A stretch of DNA of 64,000 nucleotides from Amycolatopsis vancoresmycina (GCF_000716785.1 NZ_JNYY01000032.1:1-64000), one strand, 5' to 3'; shown: positions 16,157 to 24,995, counted from the first letter of the stretch. Program-made: numbers and translations. Notes: a model not told the origin generated them from the letters alone.

Positions 16157-17050
16157 CTAGCTCCTCAGAAGGTCCGCGGCGGAGGAGATCATCGCGGCGA
16201 TGGTCGGCGGCAGCCGTTCCTGGTCCGGGTCGTGGTGCTTGCCCTCGCGGTGCCGTCGCAGGTTGTGGCCCATGATCGCGGCCATCTTCATCCGGCCCAG
16301 GGATCGGAACCACGCCATCTCCGGCAACGCCCGGCCGTAGCAGTCGAGCAGTTCCGCTTCGGTCGGCAGGCCGGGCACCGGGGTGCCCAGGGCCGGGAAA
16401 TTGCGGTGGTCGGCGAAGAGCAGGAACCAGCCCAGGTCGGTGCGGGGATCGCCGGTGCTCCAGATCTCCCAGTCGACGACGGCGGTGGCCCGCTCGCCGT
16501 CGAACAGGACGTTCCCGAGCCGGAAGTCGCCGTGCACGAGCACCGGCGGCAGGTCGGCGGGGACATCGGCGGCGAGCAGCCGGAGGAGTTCCCCGGCGCC
16601 CGGCCGCAGTTCGGCCGGGACCGCGTGCATCGTGCGGCTCCAGCGTTCCAGCTCGCCGGCGGCGGTGGCGGCCGGTTCGCCCGGCACCGGCCCGGCGTCG
16701 TGCAGGAGACGCAGCAGCCGGGCTGCTTCCAGCATCCGCGTGCGGCACAGGTGCGGAGGCAGGGTGTGCTCGTCGAGGACGGGCTCGATCGCCTCGCCGT
16801 CGGCGAACTCCATGGCGAACCACGTCTCGTCCGTCGTGATCACGCGCGGCACCGGCACGGCCGAGCCTTCGAGCGCCCGCAAGACCCGAGCCTGTCGCAG
16901 GACGTCGTTGCGGCCCAACGGTTTCTGCCCCGGCGGCACGGCCTTGACCACGTACTTGCCCGCGACCGTGTAGGTCAGCCCGGAGTGCCCGCCCGGCAGG
17001 ACTTCCAGCTCACCGCCGAGCCGCGCCCGGACCTGCTCGGCGAGGCTCAT
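16157..17050 (-). CDS. Aminoglycoside-phosphotransferase-fold kinase (LvaA/ACAD11-N type)
   Basis: A 297-residue kinase-like protein: LPGGHSGLTYTV (nucleotide loop), YVVKAVPPGQ (ATP lysine), LVHGDFRLGNVLFDG (catalytic loop) and VVDWEIWSTGDPRTDLGWFL (metal site), so all kinase motifs are present. ATG 17050 overlaps the upstream dehydrogenase stop and the gene is followed by an ACAD11-like dehydrogenase. In ACAD11 the same two domains are fused in one polypeptide. Phosphorylation of a 4-hydroxyacyl-CoA is therefore the inferred activity. Confidence 0.85.
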   Translation of the reverse strand: MSLAEQVRARLGGELEVLPGGHSGLTYTVAGKYVVKAVPPGQKPLGRNDVLRQARVLRALEGSAVPVPRVITTDETWFAMEFADGEAIEPVLDEHTLPPHLCRTRMLEAARLLRLLHDAGPVPGEPAATAAGELERWSRTMHAVPAELRPGAGELLRLLAADVPADLPPVLVHGDFRLGNVLFDGERATAVVDWEIWSTGDPRTDLGWFLLFADHRNFPALGTPVPGLPTEAELLDCYGRALPEMAWFRSLGRMKMAAIMGHNLRRHREGKHHDPDQERLPPTIAAMISSAADLLRS

Positions 17051-18234
17051 CGCGACGGCTCCTTCGGCAGGCCGAGCACCCGCTCGGCGAGGATGGTCCG
17101 CTGGATCTCGTCCGAGCCGCCCGCGATGCTGTAGCCGGGGGCGCCGAGCAGGTGCTCGGTCCAGGCGAACGTGCCCCACTCGCCGGTGTCGGCGACCAGG
17201 CGCGGCCCGAGCAGCTGGACCACGAGGTCGCTGGTCCGGCGCAGGGTTTCGGTCGCGTAGAGCTTCCCGACCGACGCCTCCGCGCCGGGCTCGCGGCCCG
17301 CCGCCAGCGCCGCGGTGACGCGCAGGCCGATGAGCCGCTGGACGAGCGTCCGCACGTACAGGTCCGCGGTCTGCTGCCGCTCGGCGCCGGACAGGTCGCC
17401 CCGGTGCCGGGCCAGCTCGATCGCGCGATCGGCGTTGTCCAGGCCCAGCGAGCCCGAGTCGAGGCGTTCGGCGGCCAGCACGCTGAGCGTGACCTTCCAG
17501 CCCTGGCCGACCGGGCCGAGCCGGTCGGCGTCGGGCACGACCACGCCGTCCAGGTAGACCTCGTTGAAGCTGGCGCCGCCGGTCATCTGCCGGATCGGGC
17601 GCACGGTGACGCCGGGGGCGTCCATCCGGACCAGGAACACCGTGATCCCGGCGTGCTTCGGCGCCTCGGGGTCGGTCCGGCAGACCGCGACCCCCCAGGT
17701 GGCGACCCGGGCACCGGAGGTCCACACCTTGTGGCCGTCGAGGACCCAGCCGTCCCCGCGGCGGACCGCCTTCGTCCGGACGGCGGCGAGATCGGAGCCC
17801 GCTTCGGTCTCGGAGAACAGCTGGCAGGCCAGTTCGTCGGTCCGCAGCATCGGCCGCAGCCAGCGCTGTTTCTGCTCCTCGGTACCCCAGATTTCGATCG
17901 CCGGGGCAACCAGGTGCTGGGTGACCGGGAAGATCTCGCTGCGCCGCGGGACGTCGAACGCGGCTTCCTCGGTCCGGTAGAGCTGCTCGTAGAACGCGGG
18001 CAGCCCGCGGCCCCCGGACGACGGCGCGCGGCTGAGTGCTCCCCAGCCCGCGTCGAACCGCGTGCGTTCCCACTCCTGACCTCGCGCGGTGTGCGTGCGT
18101 TCCTGCTCTTCGGTCCAGTTGTCGAAGACGGCGACCGAGTCGTCGCCGGTTCCCCAGGCGGCCGAGGTGCGTGGACTGGCCACAGTGGACAGCCAGGCGC
18201 GTGCGGCCGCGCGGAACTCCGCCGGGCCGGTCAT
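17047..18234 (-). CDS. Acyl-CoA dehydrogenase (FadE family)
   Basis: The 395-residue protein has CQLFSETEAGSDLA (FAD/substrate signature), GQKVWTSGA-like HKVWTSGARVATWG, LGPVGQGWKVTLSVLAAER and the C-terminal YSIAGGSDEIQRTILAERVL. These are ordinary FadE motifs, distinct from the ACAD11-like protein next door. ATG 18234 overlaps the thiolase stop. It should introduce an alpha-beta double bond into a CoA ester of the pathway. Confidence 0.88.
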   Translation of the reverse strand: MTGPAEFRAAARAWLSTVASPRTSAAWGTGDDSVAVFDNWTEEQERTHTARGQEWERTRFDAGWGALSRAPSSGGRGLPAFYEQLYRTEEAAFDVPRRSEIFPVTQHLVAPAIEIWGTEEQKQRWLRPMLRTDELACQLFSETEAGSDLAAVRTKAVRRGDGWVLDGHKVWTSGARVATWGVAVCRTDPEAPKHAGITVFLVRMDAPGVTVRPIRQMTGGASFNEVYLDGVVVPDADRLGPVGQGWKVTLSVLAAERLDSGSLGLDNADRAIELARHRGDLSGAERQQTADLYVRTLVQRLIGLRVTAALAAGREPGAEASVGKLYATETLRRTSDLVVQLLGPRLVADTGEWGTFAWTEHLLGAPGYSIAGGSDEIQRTILAERVLGLPKEPSR

Positions 18235-19364
18235 CGGGCCAGCACCGTGCACGCGCTGACCCCGGGTGCGCCGTAGACGTGGGTGAACCCGATCCGCGGC
18301 TGCCCCGGCACCTGGCGGGCGCCCGCGCGGCCGCGCAGCTGCTGGACGACCTCGTAGACCTGCCGCAGCCCGGACGCGCCGATCGGCTCGCCGTTGGCGA
18401 TGCAGCCGCCGTCGGTGTTGACCGGCAGCGTCCCGCCGATCCCGGTAGCACCCGAAGCGATGAGCTTCTCCTGCTCGCCGTCCTCGCAGAAGCCACATTC
18501 GGCCAGGTGCATCACTTCGGCGCCGCTTTCGGTGTCCTGCAGCTGGGCCACGTCCACATCGGACGGCCCGAGGCCCGCCGCCTCGAACGCCGCCGCGGCC
18601 GCGTCCCGGCTGACGCTGGTCGGCTCACCCGCCTCCAGCAGCGGGCTGAACACCTCGAACGAGCCACGGCGGCGCGTCCGCACGACCGCCGAGCGCAGCG
18701 TGACGGCGTCGCGGGTGGGGACCGAAGGAGAGCACAGGACCAGTGCCGCCGCGCCCTCCCCCGGAGAACAGAACATGAACCGGGTCAGCGGGTCGTTGAC
18801 CATGCCCGAGGCGAGGATCTCGTCGGCGCTGATCTCTTTGCGGCGCCATGCTTCCGGCGTCAGGCTGCCGTTGCGGTACGCCTTTTCCGCGACCAGCGCC
18901 AGTGTCCGCGGCGTGATGCCGAAGTCGTGCGCGTACCGCTGGATCTTCATGCCGAAGAACTGCGTGGTCACCATCAGGCCGTCACGGCCGTAGGCGTCGT
19001 CCAGGCCCCAGTCCCCGGGACGCGGGTCGAACGCGCCCCGCGGGTGCTTGTCGAAGCCGACGGCGAGGACGACGTCGGCCATCCCGCCGCGGATCGCGTT
19101 CACCGCGGAGACGAGCGCGCTGCCGCCGGTCGCGCAGCCGTTCTTGACGTTGACGAACGGCAGCCCGGTCAGGCCGAGGTCGGCGACCAGGGTGTCGGCC
19201 AGGCCGGCGGCGTCGCTGCCGCCGAACGCGGCCCCGACCCGGGACCACGGGATCCCGGCGTCGGCCAGCGCCGCCGTCGCCGCCTCGACGGCGTGGTCGC
19301 GCCCGGACCGCTCCGAGCGGCCGAACGCCGTGCGGGCGGCCCCGCAGATCAGGACGTCGGTCAC
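18231..19364 (-). CDS. Thiolase-fold lipid-transfer/SCP-x-type protein
   Basis: The 377-residue protein has VNVKNGCATGGSALVSA (nucleophile cysteine) and TDGGCIANGEPIGASGLRQV, in which the usual GHP histidine is GEP, as in the SCP-x/Ltp branch. GTG 19364 overlaps the OB-fold gene (GTGA). In steroid degradation, Ltp2-type proteins work with a DUF35/OB-fold partner as aldolases or thiolases, so a C-C cleaving complex with the product of 19361-19630 is likely. Confidence 0.85.
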   Translation of the reverse strand: MTDVLICGAARTAFGRSERSGRDHAVEAATAALADAGIPWSRVGAAFGGSDAAGLADTLVADLGLTGLPFVNVKNGCATGGSALVSAVNAIRGGMADVVLAVGFDKHPRGAFDPRPGDWGLDDAYGRDGLMVTTQFFGMKIQRYAHDFGITPRTLALVAEKAYRNGSLTPEAWRRKEISADEILASGMVNDPLTRFMFCSPGEGAAALVLCSPSVPTRDAVTLRSAVVRTRRRGSFEVFSPLLEAGEPTSVSRDAAAAAFEAAGLGPSDVDVAQLQDTESGAEVMHLAECGFCEDGEQEKLIASGATGIGGTLPVNTDGGCIANGEPIGASGLRQVYEVVQQLRGRAGARQVPGQPRIGFTHVYGAPGVSACTVLAR

Positions 19365-19630
19365 GAATCCTCCTCGACCGGCTTGGCGTGCGGGACACCG
19401 GCGGTCGCTTCGACCCGCAGGCGCATTCCGATGTGGACAGTCCCGGGTACGTCGAGCACGGCGGCCACGCGCGGGCCGCCGTCCAGCTCGACGTACCCGA
19501 GGGCGAACGGCCGGAACCCGTCCGCCGGCGGGACGTACGGGGGCGACTTCGGGGCGAACCGCTGAACCGTCCACGTCCACAACGTGCCCTCGGCGGGCAG
19601 GGTCACCTCCAGGCCGGCCCCGGTCGTCAT
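19361..19630 (-). CDS. OB-fold (DUF35) protein lacking the zinc ribbon
   Basis: An 89-residue protein, TLWTWTVQRFAPKSPPYVPP, FRPFALGYVELDGGPRVAA, GMRLRVEATAGVPH, which matches the OB-fold half of DUF35 proteins. The usual N-terminal four-cysteine zinc ribbon is absent, and an in-frame TGA two codons before ATG 19630 rules out an upstream extension. DUF35 proteins bind acyl-CoA and partner with thiolase-like enzymes, and the thiolase gene overlaps it by four bases. Confidence 0.78.
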   Translation of the reverse strand: MTTGAGLEVTLPAEGTLWTWTVQRFAPKSPPYVPPADGFRPFALGYVELDGGPRVAAVLDVPGTVHIGMRLRVEATAGVPHAKPVEEDS

Positions 19631-19633
19631 CGC

Positions 19634-20422
19634 TCAGCGCCCCGTCCACTTGGGTTCGCGCTTCTCCAGGAACGCCGCGACGCCTTCGGCCGCGTCGTCG
19701 GAGTTCAGCGTCACGCCCACCGCGAGGTGCTCCATGACCATCAGCGACTGCGTGTCGGCGTCGAGGCTGCGGTCGATGGTCATCTTGGTGATGCGCATCT
19801 GGAACGGGCTCTTGTCGGTGAGGTGGCCGATGAACTCCTCGACCGTCTCGTCCAGCTTGTCGGCCGGCGCGGACTTGTTGATCAGGTCGAAGTCGGCCGC
19901 CTCGGCACCGGACAGCAGCTTGCCGGTGAGCATCAGCTCCTTGGTCTTGCGGATGCCGATCATCCGCGGCACGCGGTAGATCGGGCCCGCGCCGCCGAAG
20001 AGCCCCCGGCGCATGTGGAAGTCGCCGATCTTGGCGTCGTCCGAAGCGATCGCGAAGTCACAGGAGATCATCAGCTCGAAGCCACCGGCGGTGACGTACC
20101 CCTCGAGGACCGCGACCGACGGCGTGTTCATCGAGTACAGGCGGTCGCAGATCTTCGCGGAGATGACGGCCACCTCCATCGCCGTCGAGCTGCCGATGTA
20201 CTCGGCCTGCAGGCTGTCGAGGTCGAAGCCGGAGCAGAACGTGCCACCGCGGCCGCGCAGGACCAGCACGCGCAGGTCCGGGTCCTTGTCGACCTCGGTG
20301 ATGATCTCGTCGAGCCGCTCCAGGATCGGCACGGTGACGCAGTTCTTCTTCCACGGGCGGTTCAGCCAGACCCGCGCCACGTTCCCGTCGCGCTCGAACT
20401 GGATCTCGTCTTCCACGGCCAT
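19634..20422 (-). CDS. Enoyl-CoA hydratase/isomerase family protein
   Basis: A 262-residue crotonase-fold protein: GTFCSGFDLDSL (oxyanion hole), VLEGYVTAGGFELMISCDFA and MRRGLFGGAGPIYRVPRMIG. The glutamate in GGFEL fits the first catalytic position of hydratases. AGGAG upstream of ATG 20422 defines the start, and operator site B lies directly behind it. It is the first gene of the ten-gene minus-strand operon ending with the TetR gene. Confidence 0.87.
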   Translation of the reverse strand: MAVEDEIQFERDGNVARVWLNRPWKKNCVTVPILERLDEIITEVDKDPDLRVLVLRGRGGTFCSGFDLDSLQAEYIGSSTAMEVAVISAKICDRLYSMNTPSVAVLEGYVTAGGFELMISCDFAIASDDAKIGDFHMRRGLFGGAGPIYRVPRMIGIRKTKELMLTGKLLSGAEAADFDLINKSAPADKLDETVEEFIGHLTDKSPFQMRITKMTIDRSLDADTQSLMVMEHLAVGVTLNSDDAAEGVAAFLEKREPKWTGR

Positions 20423-20433
20423 CTCGTTCTCCT

Positions 20434-20452
20434 AACTGAACTGACTTCAGTT
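20434..20452. promoter_or_regulatory. TGAACTNAGTTCA-type operator, site B
   Basis: AACTGAACTGACTTCAGTT is symmetrical at 16 of 19 positions; its core TGAACTGACTTCA (20437-20449) has one mismatch to the consensus. It lies 12 bp upstream of the enoyl-CoA hydratase ATG and just behind the ribosome-binding site. Confidence 0.55.
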
Positions 20453-20510
20453 TGATTGAATAGGGCAGGCGGGTCCGCTGTCAACCCACCGAAAGGTGCG
20501 GTGCGGGTTG

Positions 20511-20554
20511 TCGTGAGTGGTAAGGAGGGTTCTAACCCGCCTTACCACTCACGA
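20511..20554. repeat. Palindromic operon-end element, copy 3
   Basis: Arms of 21 bases start TCGTGAGTGGTAAGGAGGGT and flank the loop CT; one A:G mismatch. The acyl-CoA dehydrogenase gene 20532-21539 ends inside the element: the right arm encodes its last residues LVSGKAG, and the TAG stop comes from the arm/loop junction. It is placed between the Liv operon end and the promoter of the next operon. Confidence 0.85.
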
Positions 20555-21539
20555 GCCCCAGGGCCGTGGCGAGGCGGGCGCGGTGGTCCTGTGGGGTGCC
20601 GAAGAGGACCTCGTCCGCGCGGGCGCGCCGGACGTACCGGTGCGCGGGGTGTTCCCAGGTGAAGCCGGTTCCGCCGTGCAGCTGGACGTATTCGGCGACC
20701 GCCAGGCGGTAGGCGTCGGTGCACACCGTGGCCGCCGCCGCGGCCGCCACCGGGAGTTCGGGCGAATCGGTTGCCACGCAGGCGATGGCGTACGCCGCGG
20801 CCGAGCGCGCGGCCTCGTACTCCACCAGCAGCGCCGCGAGTCGGTGCTTGACCGCCTGGAACGATCCGATCGGGCGGCCGAACTGCCGTCGTTGCTCCAC
20901 ATAGGACACCGTGGCCTCGAGGGCGTGCCCGATGCCGCCGAGCTGTTCGGCGGCGAGCGCGGCCCGGCCGATGTCCAGCACCCGCGGGACGACGTCCGCG
21001 GTCCCGATCGGCGTGGCGGGCGTGTCCCGGAACTCCAGCCGGGCCTGCGGCCGGGTTTCGTCGAGCACCCGCAACGGCGTGCTCGACACGGCTTCGCAGG
21101 CGTACAGCCGGTCCCCCGCACGCACGATGACGAGGTCCGCGTCCGCACCGTCGAGCACGAAGTCCGCCGTGCCCGACAGCGTTCCGTCGCGGGCTTGGAC
21201 GTCGCCGTCGAAGGCGACCGTGGCCCGCAGGGAGCCGTCCGCGATGCCGGGCAGGTAACGCTCGTCGCCGCTGAGCTGCAGGGTGTGCGCGGCCAGGACG
21301 ACGGTCGGGAGCAGCTCCCCCGCGCACAACGCGCGCCCCGCTTCCTCCAGCACCACCGCCAGTTCGGCGAACGAGGACCCGGCGCCGCCGTACTCCTCGG
21401 GGATCGCCAGGCCCTGGACGCCCAGCTCGGCGGCCATCCGCTTCCAGTCACCCCCGTGCGCGGCGAAGAAGTCCCTGGTCACGGCCCGGAGTTCGCGTTG
21501 CTCCGGGGTTTCGGTCAGCAGGGCCGGATCGATCGGCAT
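20532..21539 (-). CDS. Acyl-CoA dehydrogenase (FadE family)
   Basis: A 335-residue acyl-CoA dehydrogenase-like protein: LGVQGLAIPEEYGGAGSSFA, VEQRRQFGRPIGSFQAVKHR and VQLHGGTGFTWEHPAHRYVR. It is on the short side of the family and resembles the smaller subunit of heteromeric steroid-type dehydrogenases, which may lack some FAD contacts; the larger partner could be 17047-18234. GGAGG and a GTGATG doublet set the start at ATG 21539. The C-terminus is encoded by palindrome copy 3. It follows the transporter genes in one operon. Confidence 0.83.
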   Translation of the reverse strand: MPIDPALLTETPEQRELRAVTRDFFAAHGGDWKRMAAELGVQGLAIPEEYGGAGSSFAELAVVLEEAGRALCAGELLPTVVLAAHTLQLSGDERYLPGIADGSLRATVAFDGDVQARDGTLSGTADFVLDGADADLVIVRAGDRLYACEAVSSTPLRVLDETRPQARLEFRDTPATPIGTADVVPRVLDIGRAALAAEQLGGIGHALEATVSYVEQRRQFGRPIGSFQAVKHRLAALLVEYEAARSAAAYAIACVATDSPELPVAAAAAATVCTDAYRLAVAEYVQLHGGTGFTWEHPAHRYVRRARADEVLFGTPQDHRARLATALGLVSGKAG

Positions 21540-24040
21540 CACGCCTCCAGCGTCGTCACGTCACGCACGCCCAGCGCGACGGCGTGTTCGCCGCCGAAGT
21601 AGGCGGACTCGGCCCGCGCGGCGAACGCGGGGTCGGCGGCCGGGCCGTGCGCGGCCACCGCGCCTTCGTGCAGCACCACGACGTCGTGGCAGGTCGCCAT
21701 CGCCCGGCTCAGCAGCTGTTCCAGGAGGACGACGGTCAGGCCGCCCTCGGCCAGCTCACCCAGCCGGGCGTACACCTCGTCGACCAGGGCCGGCGCGAGC
21801 CCGAGCGCCGGTTCGTCCACGATCAGGACGTCCGGTCCGGCCATCAGCGCGCGGGCGATGGCGAGCATCTGCTGCTCGCCACCGCTGAGCCCGGCGGCCT
21901 GGACCGAAAGGCGGTCCCGCAGCCGCGGCGGCAGCCACTCGGCCGTTTCGGCCAGCTTCGCCCGCAGGTTCGCGCCCTTGAGCCCCGCGGAGTACGCGGC
22001 GACCTCGAGGTTTTCGCGCAGCGACAGCGTTTTGAACAGGGCCCGGCCTTCCGGGACCAGGCTGGTGCGCACCGTCCGGACGCCGGTGTCGCTCGCCTCG
22101 CGCGTGCCGCCGGACGGCCGCAGCGAGCCGTGCAGGACGCGCCCGAGGGTGCTCTTGCCCGCGCCGTTCGCGCCGACGACCCCGAGGACGGTGCCTTCGT
22201 GGACGTCCAGGTCGATGCCGCGCAGCGCCGCGACCCCGCCGTAGTGGTGCTCGACGCCGGCCAGCCGCAGCACGACCGGGCTGTCCTCCACGCGGGCGGG
22301 AAGGGCGGCGCGCGCGGTCGTCGTACCCAGGTAGGACGCCTGCACGGCAGGGTCGCGCAGGACTTCGTCCGGTGCGCCCTCCCCGATCGGCTTGCCGAAG
22401 TCGAAGGCGACGACCCGGTCGGCCACGGCGAACAGGTCGTCCAGCACGTGGTCGATGACCAGCACCGCGGCCCCACCGTCCCGCAGGCGTTCGATCTGCT
22501 GCGCCGCGGTCGCGCGCTCGTCGGCGTCGAGGCCGCCGAACGGCTCGTCGAGGACGAGCAGCGCGGGCTCCTCGGCCATCGCCCGGGCCAGGTCGAGGCG
22601 TTTCTGCAGCCCGAACGGCAGCTCGGCCGGGTACCGGTCGGCGACGTCGGCCAGGCCGACGCGGGCGAGCAGCTCGTCGGCGACCCGGCGGTGCCGGGGC
22701 GTGATCCGGCGGTGCGTGCACAGGACGTTCTCGGCGACGGTGAGCTCGCCGAACGTCTCGGCGTGCTGGAAGGTGCGGCCGATCCCGAGCCGCCGCCGGA
22801 CGGTGGCACGGCTGCTCAGCAGCTGCTTGCCGTCGTACTCCACGCTGCCGGTGACCTTGCCGCCGCCGATCAGTCCGGAAAGGACGTTCATCAGGGTGGT
22901 CTTGCCCGCGCCGTTCGGCCCGATCACGGCGAGGACCTCGCCCCGGCGGACCGAGAGCGACGCGCCTTCGAGGGCCTTCAGCCCGCCGAAGCGCACCGAA
23001 ACGTCCGTCAAGGTCAGCAACGGCGCCTGGCCGGGCATCCGGCGCACGACGTCGGCTTCCGGCACGGTCACCGGACGGCGGCGCGGCGGCCGGACCAGCT
23101 TCCGGAGGAGTTTGCCGAGCGACGGCACCACCCCGGACGGCAGGAAGATCAGCGCGGCGATCAGGACCAGGCCCTGGACCACCGGCTGCGGCAGCCCCAC
23201 CGACGAGGCGAGCGTCGGCGACCAGGCGAGGTAGCCGCCGCCGACCACGGCACCGAGCACGCTGCCGACCCCGCCGAGCACGCACGACGCGATGAGCGAG
23301 ATGCCCAGGTTGAGCGAGAAGGGGTCGGGGCTGACGAACCCGCTCAGCAGGCCCAGCAGCACGCCGGCGAACCCGGTGAACGCGGCGCTCACAGCGAACG
23401 CGAGCGCCGACTGGGCCTCGGGCGCGATCCCGATCGACTGGGCGACCAGCGGGTGCGACTTCGCGGCCACCAAGCGCATCCGCAGCGCGGAGCCCTTGGC
23501 CAGGACGGCGACCGCGAGGCACACCCCGGCCGCGGCGACGGCGAGGGTCTGCGCCTCCGATCCGCCGCTCGGCAGGACCCCGGCCAGGGTGCCCAGTTGC
23601 GCCACCGGGACGCCCTGGTCGCCGCCGGTGACGTCGGTCCAGCGGTTGATCACTTCGAGGGACACCAGGCTGAACGCCAGGGTGAGCAGGGCGATGTAGA
23701 GCGTCGAGAACCGGGCACCGGCGTACCCGAGGAAGCCGCCGAGCAGGGCACTGGCGGCCACCGTCCCGATGACGACGGTTTCCAGGGACCAGCCGTGGCT
23801 GCTGCCGTAGGCGGCGAAGTACGCGCCGAGCGCGAAGAACGCCGGGTGCCCGACCGACCAGACACCGGACCAGCCGGCCAGCAGGCCGACCGAGAGCACG
23901 ACGATCGTGTAGACGGCGGCCAGCGCCACCGAATACGCCTGGTACGGCGGCACCACGCCGGAGTTCAGCACCGCGATCAGCGCGACCGCGGCGAGGGGCC
24001 CGAGGAGGGCTCGCGCCACCCGGGAGCCGAGGAAGGTCAT
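21539..24040 (-). CDS. Fused branched-chain-type ABC transporter: LivM permease + LivG ATPase + LivF ATPase
   Basis: A single 833-residue frame. Residues 1-310 are a LivM-like permease with multiple membrane helices (GLLAGWSGVWSVGHPAFFAL). Residues 341-585 are a LivG ATPase: Walker A GPNGAGKT (374-381), LPFGLQKRLDLARA, Walker B LLVLDEP. Residues 588-833 are a LivF ATPase: Walker A GANGAGKS (623-630), LSGGEQQ (718-724), Walker B VLIVDEP (738-744). The LivF part is short between Walker A and the Q-region. It is preceded by the LivH gene (8-bp gap) and uses the binding protein of 10603-11790. Confidence 0.92.
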   Translation of the reverse strand: MTFLGSRVARALLGPLAAVALIAVLNSGVVPPYQAYSVALAAVYTIVVLSVGLLAGWSGVWSVGHPAFFALGAYFAAYGSSHGWSLETVVIGTVAASALLGGFLGYAGARFSTLYIALLTLAFSLVSLEVINRWTDVTGGDQGVPVAQLGTLAGVLPSGGSEAQTLAVAAAGVCLAVAVLAKGSALRMRLVAAKSHPLVAQSIGIAPEAQSALAFAVSAAFTGFAGVLLGLLSGFVSPDPFSLNLGISLIASCVLGGVGSVLGAVVGGGYLAWSPTLASSVGLPQPVVQGLVLIAALIFLPSGVVPSLGKLLRKLVRPPRRRPVTVPEADVVRRMPGQAPLLTLTDVSVRFGGLKALEGASLSVRRGEVLAVIGPNGAGKTTLMNVLSGLIGGGKVTGSVEYDGKQLLSSRATVRRRLGIGRTFQHAETFGELTVAENVLCTHRRITPRHRRVADELLARVGLADVADRYPAELPFGLQKRLDLARAMAEEPALLVLDEPFGGLDADERATAAQQIERLRDGGAAVLVIDHVLDDLFAVADRVVAFDFGKPIGEGAPDEVLRDPAVQASYLGTTTARAALPARVEDSPVVLRLAGVEHHYGGVAALRGIDLDVHEGTVLGVVGANGAGKSTLGRVLHGSLRPSGGTREASDTGVRTVRTSLVPEGRALFKTLSLRENLEVAAYSAGLKGANLRAKLAETAEWLPPRLRDRLSVQAAGLSGGEQQMLAIARALMAGPDVLIVDEPALGLAPALVDEVYARLGELAEGGLTVVLLEQLLSRAMATCHDVVVLHEGAVAAHGPAADPAFAARAESAYFGGEHAVALGVRDVTTLEA

Positions 24041-24048
24041 GGCGTACC

Positions 24049-24918
24049 TCAAACCCGTTGGAAGGTGCGCGTGCCGAACAGGCCCTGGGGCCGGATCAGC
24101 AGCACGAGGACGGTGAACGTGAAGACGAAGGTGTCGCGGAAGCTCGCCGAGACGTAGCTGGCGCCGAGGTTCTCCAGCACCCCGACGGCCAGGCCGCCGA
24201 CGACCGCGCCGTACATGCTGTTCAGCCCGCCGAGGAAGATCCCGGCGAACGCCCGGAACAGCGGCGCGGACAGCACGGCGGGCGCGAGGCCGACCTTCGG
24301 CGCGTACAGGCACGCGGCGAGCGCGCCGAGCCCGAGACCCAGCGCCCAGGCCAGCCGCGCGATCCGCTGCGCGCTGATCCCGACGACCTGCGCGGTGTCG
24401 GCGGACTCCGCGACCGCGCGCATCGCCGAGCCGGTGGTGGTCCGGCCGAACAGGAAGGCGACCAGGCCCATCGCGACGCCGGCCACCGCGATGGTCAGCA
24501 GGCTCTGCGCGGGGATCGCGACGCCGCCCGCGCGGACCGTGCCGTCGACGATGCTGGGGAACGACTTGGGCTGCGTGCCCCAGATCGAGCCGATCACGCT
24601 CTCGGCGATGAGGGCGACGCCCATGGTGACCACGAGGGCGGCGAAGAGCCGGCCCTGGCCGAGCGGCCGGATCACCACCTCGCGGACGAGCAGCCCGGCG
24701 ACGACCGTGACCAGGACCGCGCCGAGCACGCCGACGAGCACCGCGGCGCCGTTGTCGTGGAACGTGATCGCGGCGTAAAGGCCCAGCGTGGCGAGGCTGG
24801 CCAGCGCGAAGTTCACGACGTCCGTGGCCCGGTAGACGATCACCAGGCCGAGACCCATCAGGCCGTAGATCGCGCCACTGGCGATCCCGCTGACGAGCAC
24901 GAGCAGGAATTGATCCAC
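24049..24918 (-). CDS. livH: LivH-type ABC transporter permease
   Basis: A 289-residue integral membrane protein: SGIASGAIYGLMGLGLVIVY, RATDVVNFALASLATLGLYA, AGIFLGGLNSMYGAVVGGLA, as in LivH permeases of branched-chain-type importers. Start is GTG 24918, behind GGGAGAGGG. It is the first gene of the LivH-LivMGF-acyl-CoA dehydrogenase operon and has operator site C upstream. It should form the membrane pore with the LivM domain of the fusion protein. Confidence 0.9.
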   Translation of the reverse strand: MDQFLLVLVSGIASGAIYGLMGLGLVIVYRATDVVNFALASLATLGLYAAITFHDNGAAVLVGVLGAVLVTVVAGLLVREVVIRPLGQGRLFAALVVTMGVALIAESVIGSIWGTQPKSFPSIVDGTVRAGGVAIPAQSLLTIAVAGVAMGLVAFLFGRTTTGSAMRAVAESADTAQVVGISAQRIARLAWALGLGLGALAACLYAPKVGLAPAVLSAPLFRAFAGIFLGGLNSMYGAVVGGLAVGVLENLGASYVSASFRDTFVFTFTVLVLLIRPQGLFGTRTFQRV

Positions 24919-24944
24919 GTCTACCCTCTCCCTTGAGGACGAAG

Positions 24945-24957
24945 TGAACTCAGTTCA
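24945..24957. promoter_or_regulatory. TGAACTNAGTTCA operator, site C
   Basis: TGAACTCAGTTCA is a perfect 6-1-6 palindrome 27 bp upstream of the LivH GTG start. Confidence 0.6.
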
Positions 24958-24995
24958 GGTGACGGTAGCTGCCCGCCCGGAGCCTGGCAACCCCG

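Noticed and set aside
21584..24157. Long plus-strand frame opposite the Liv fusion
   Set aside because: Composition-driven shadow of a gene with intact ABC motifs on the other strand.
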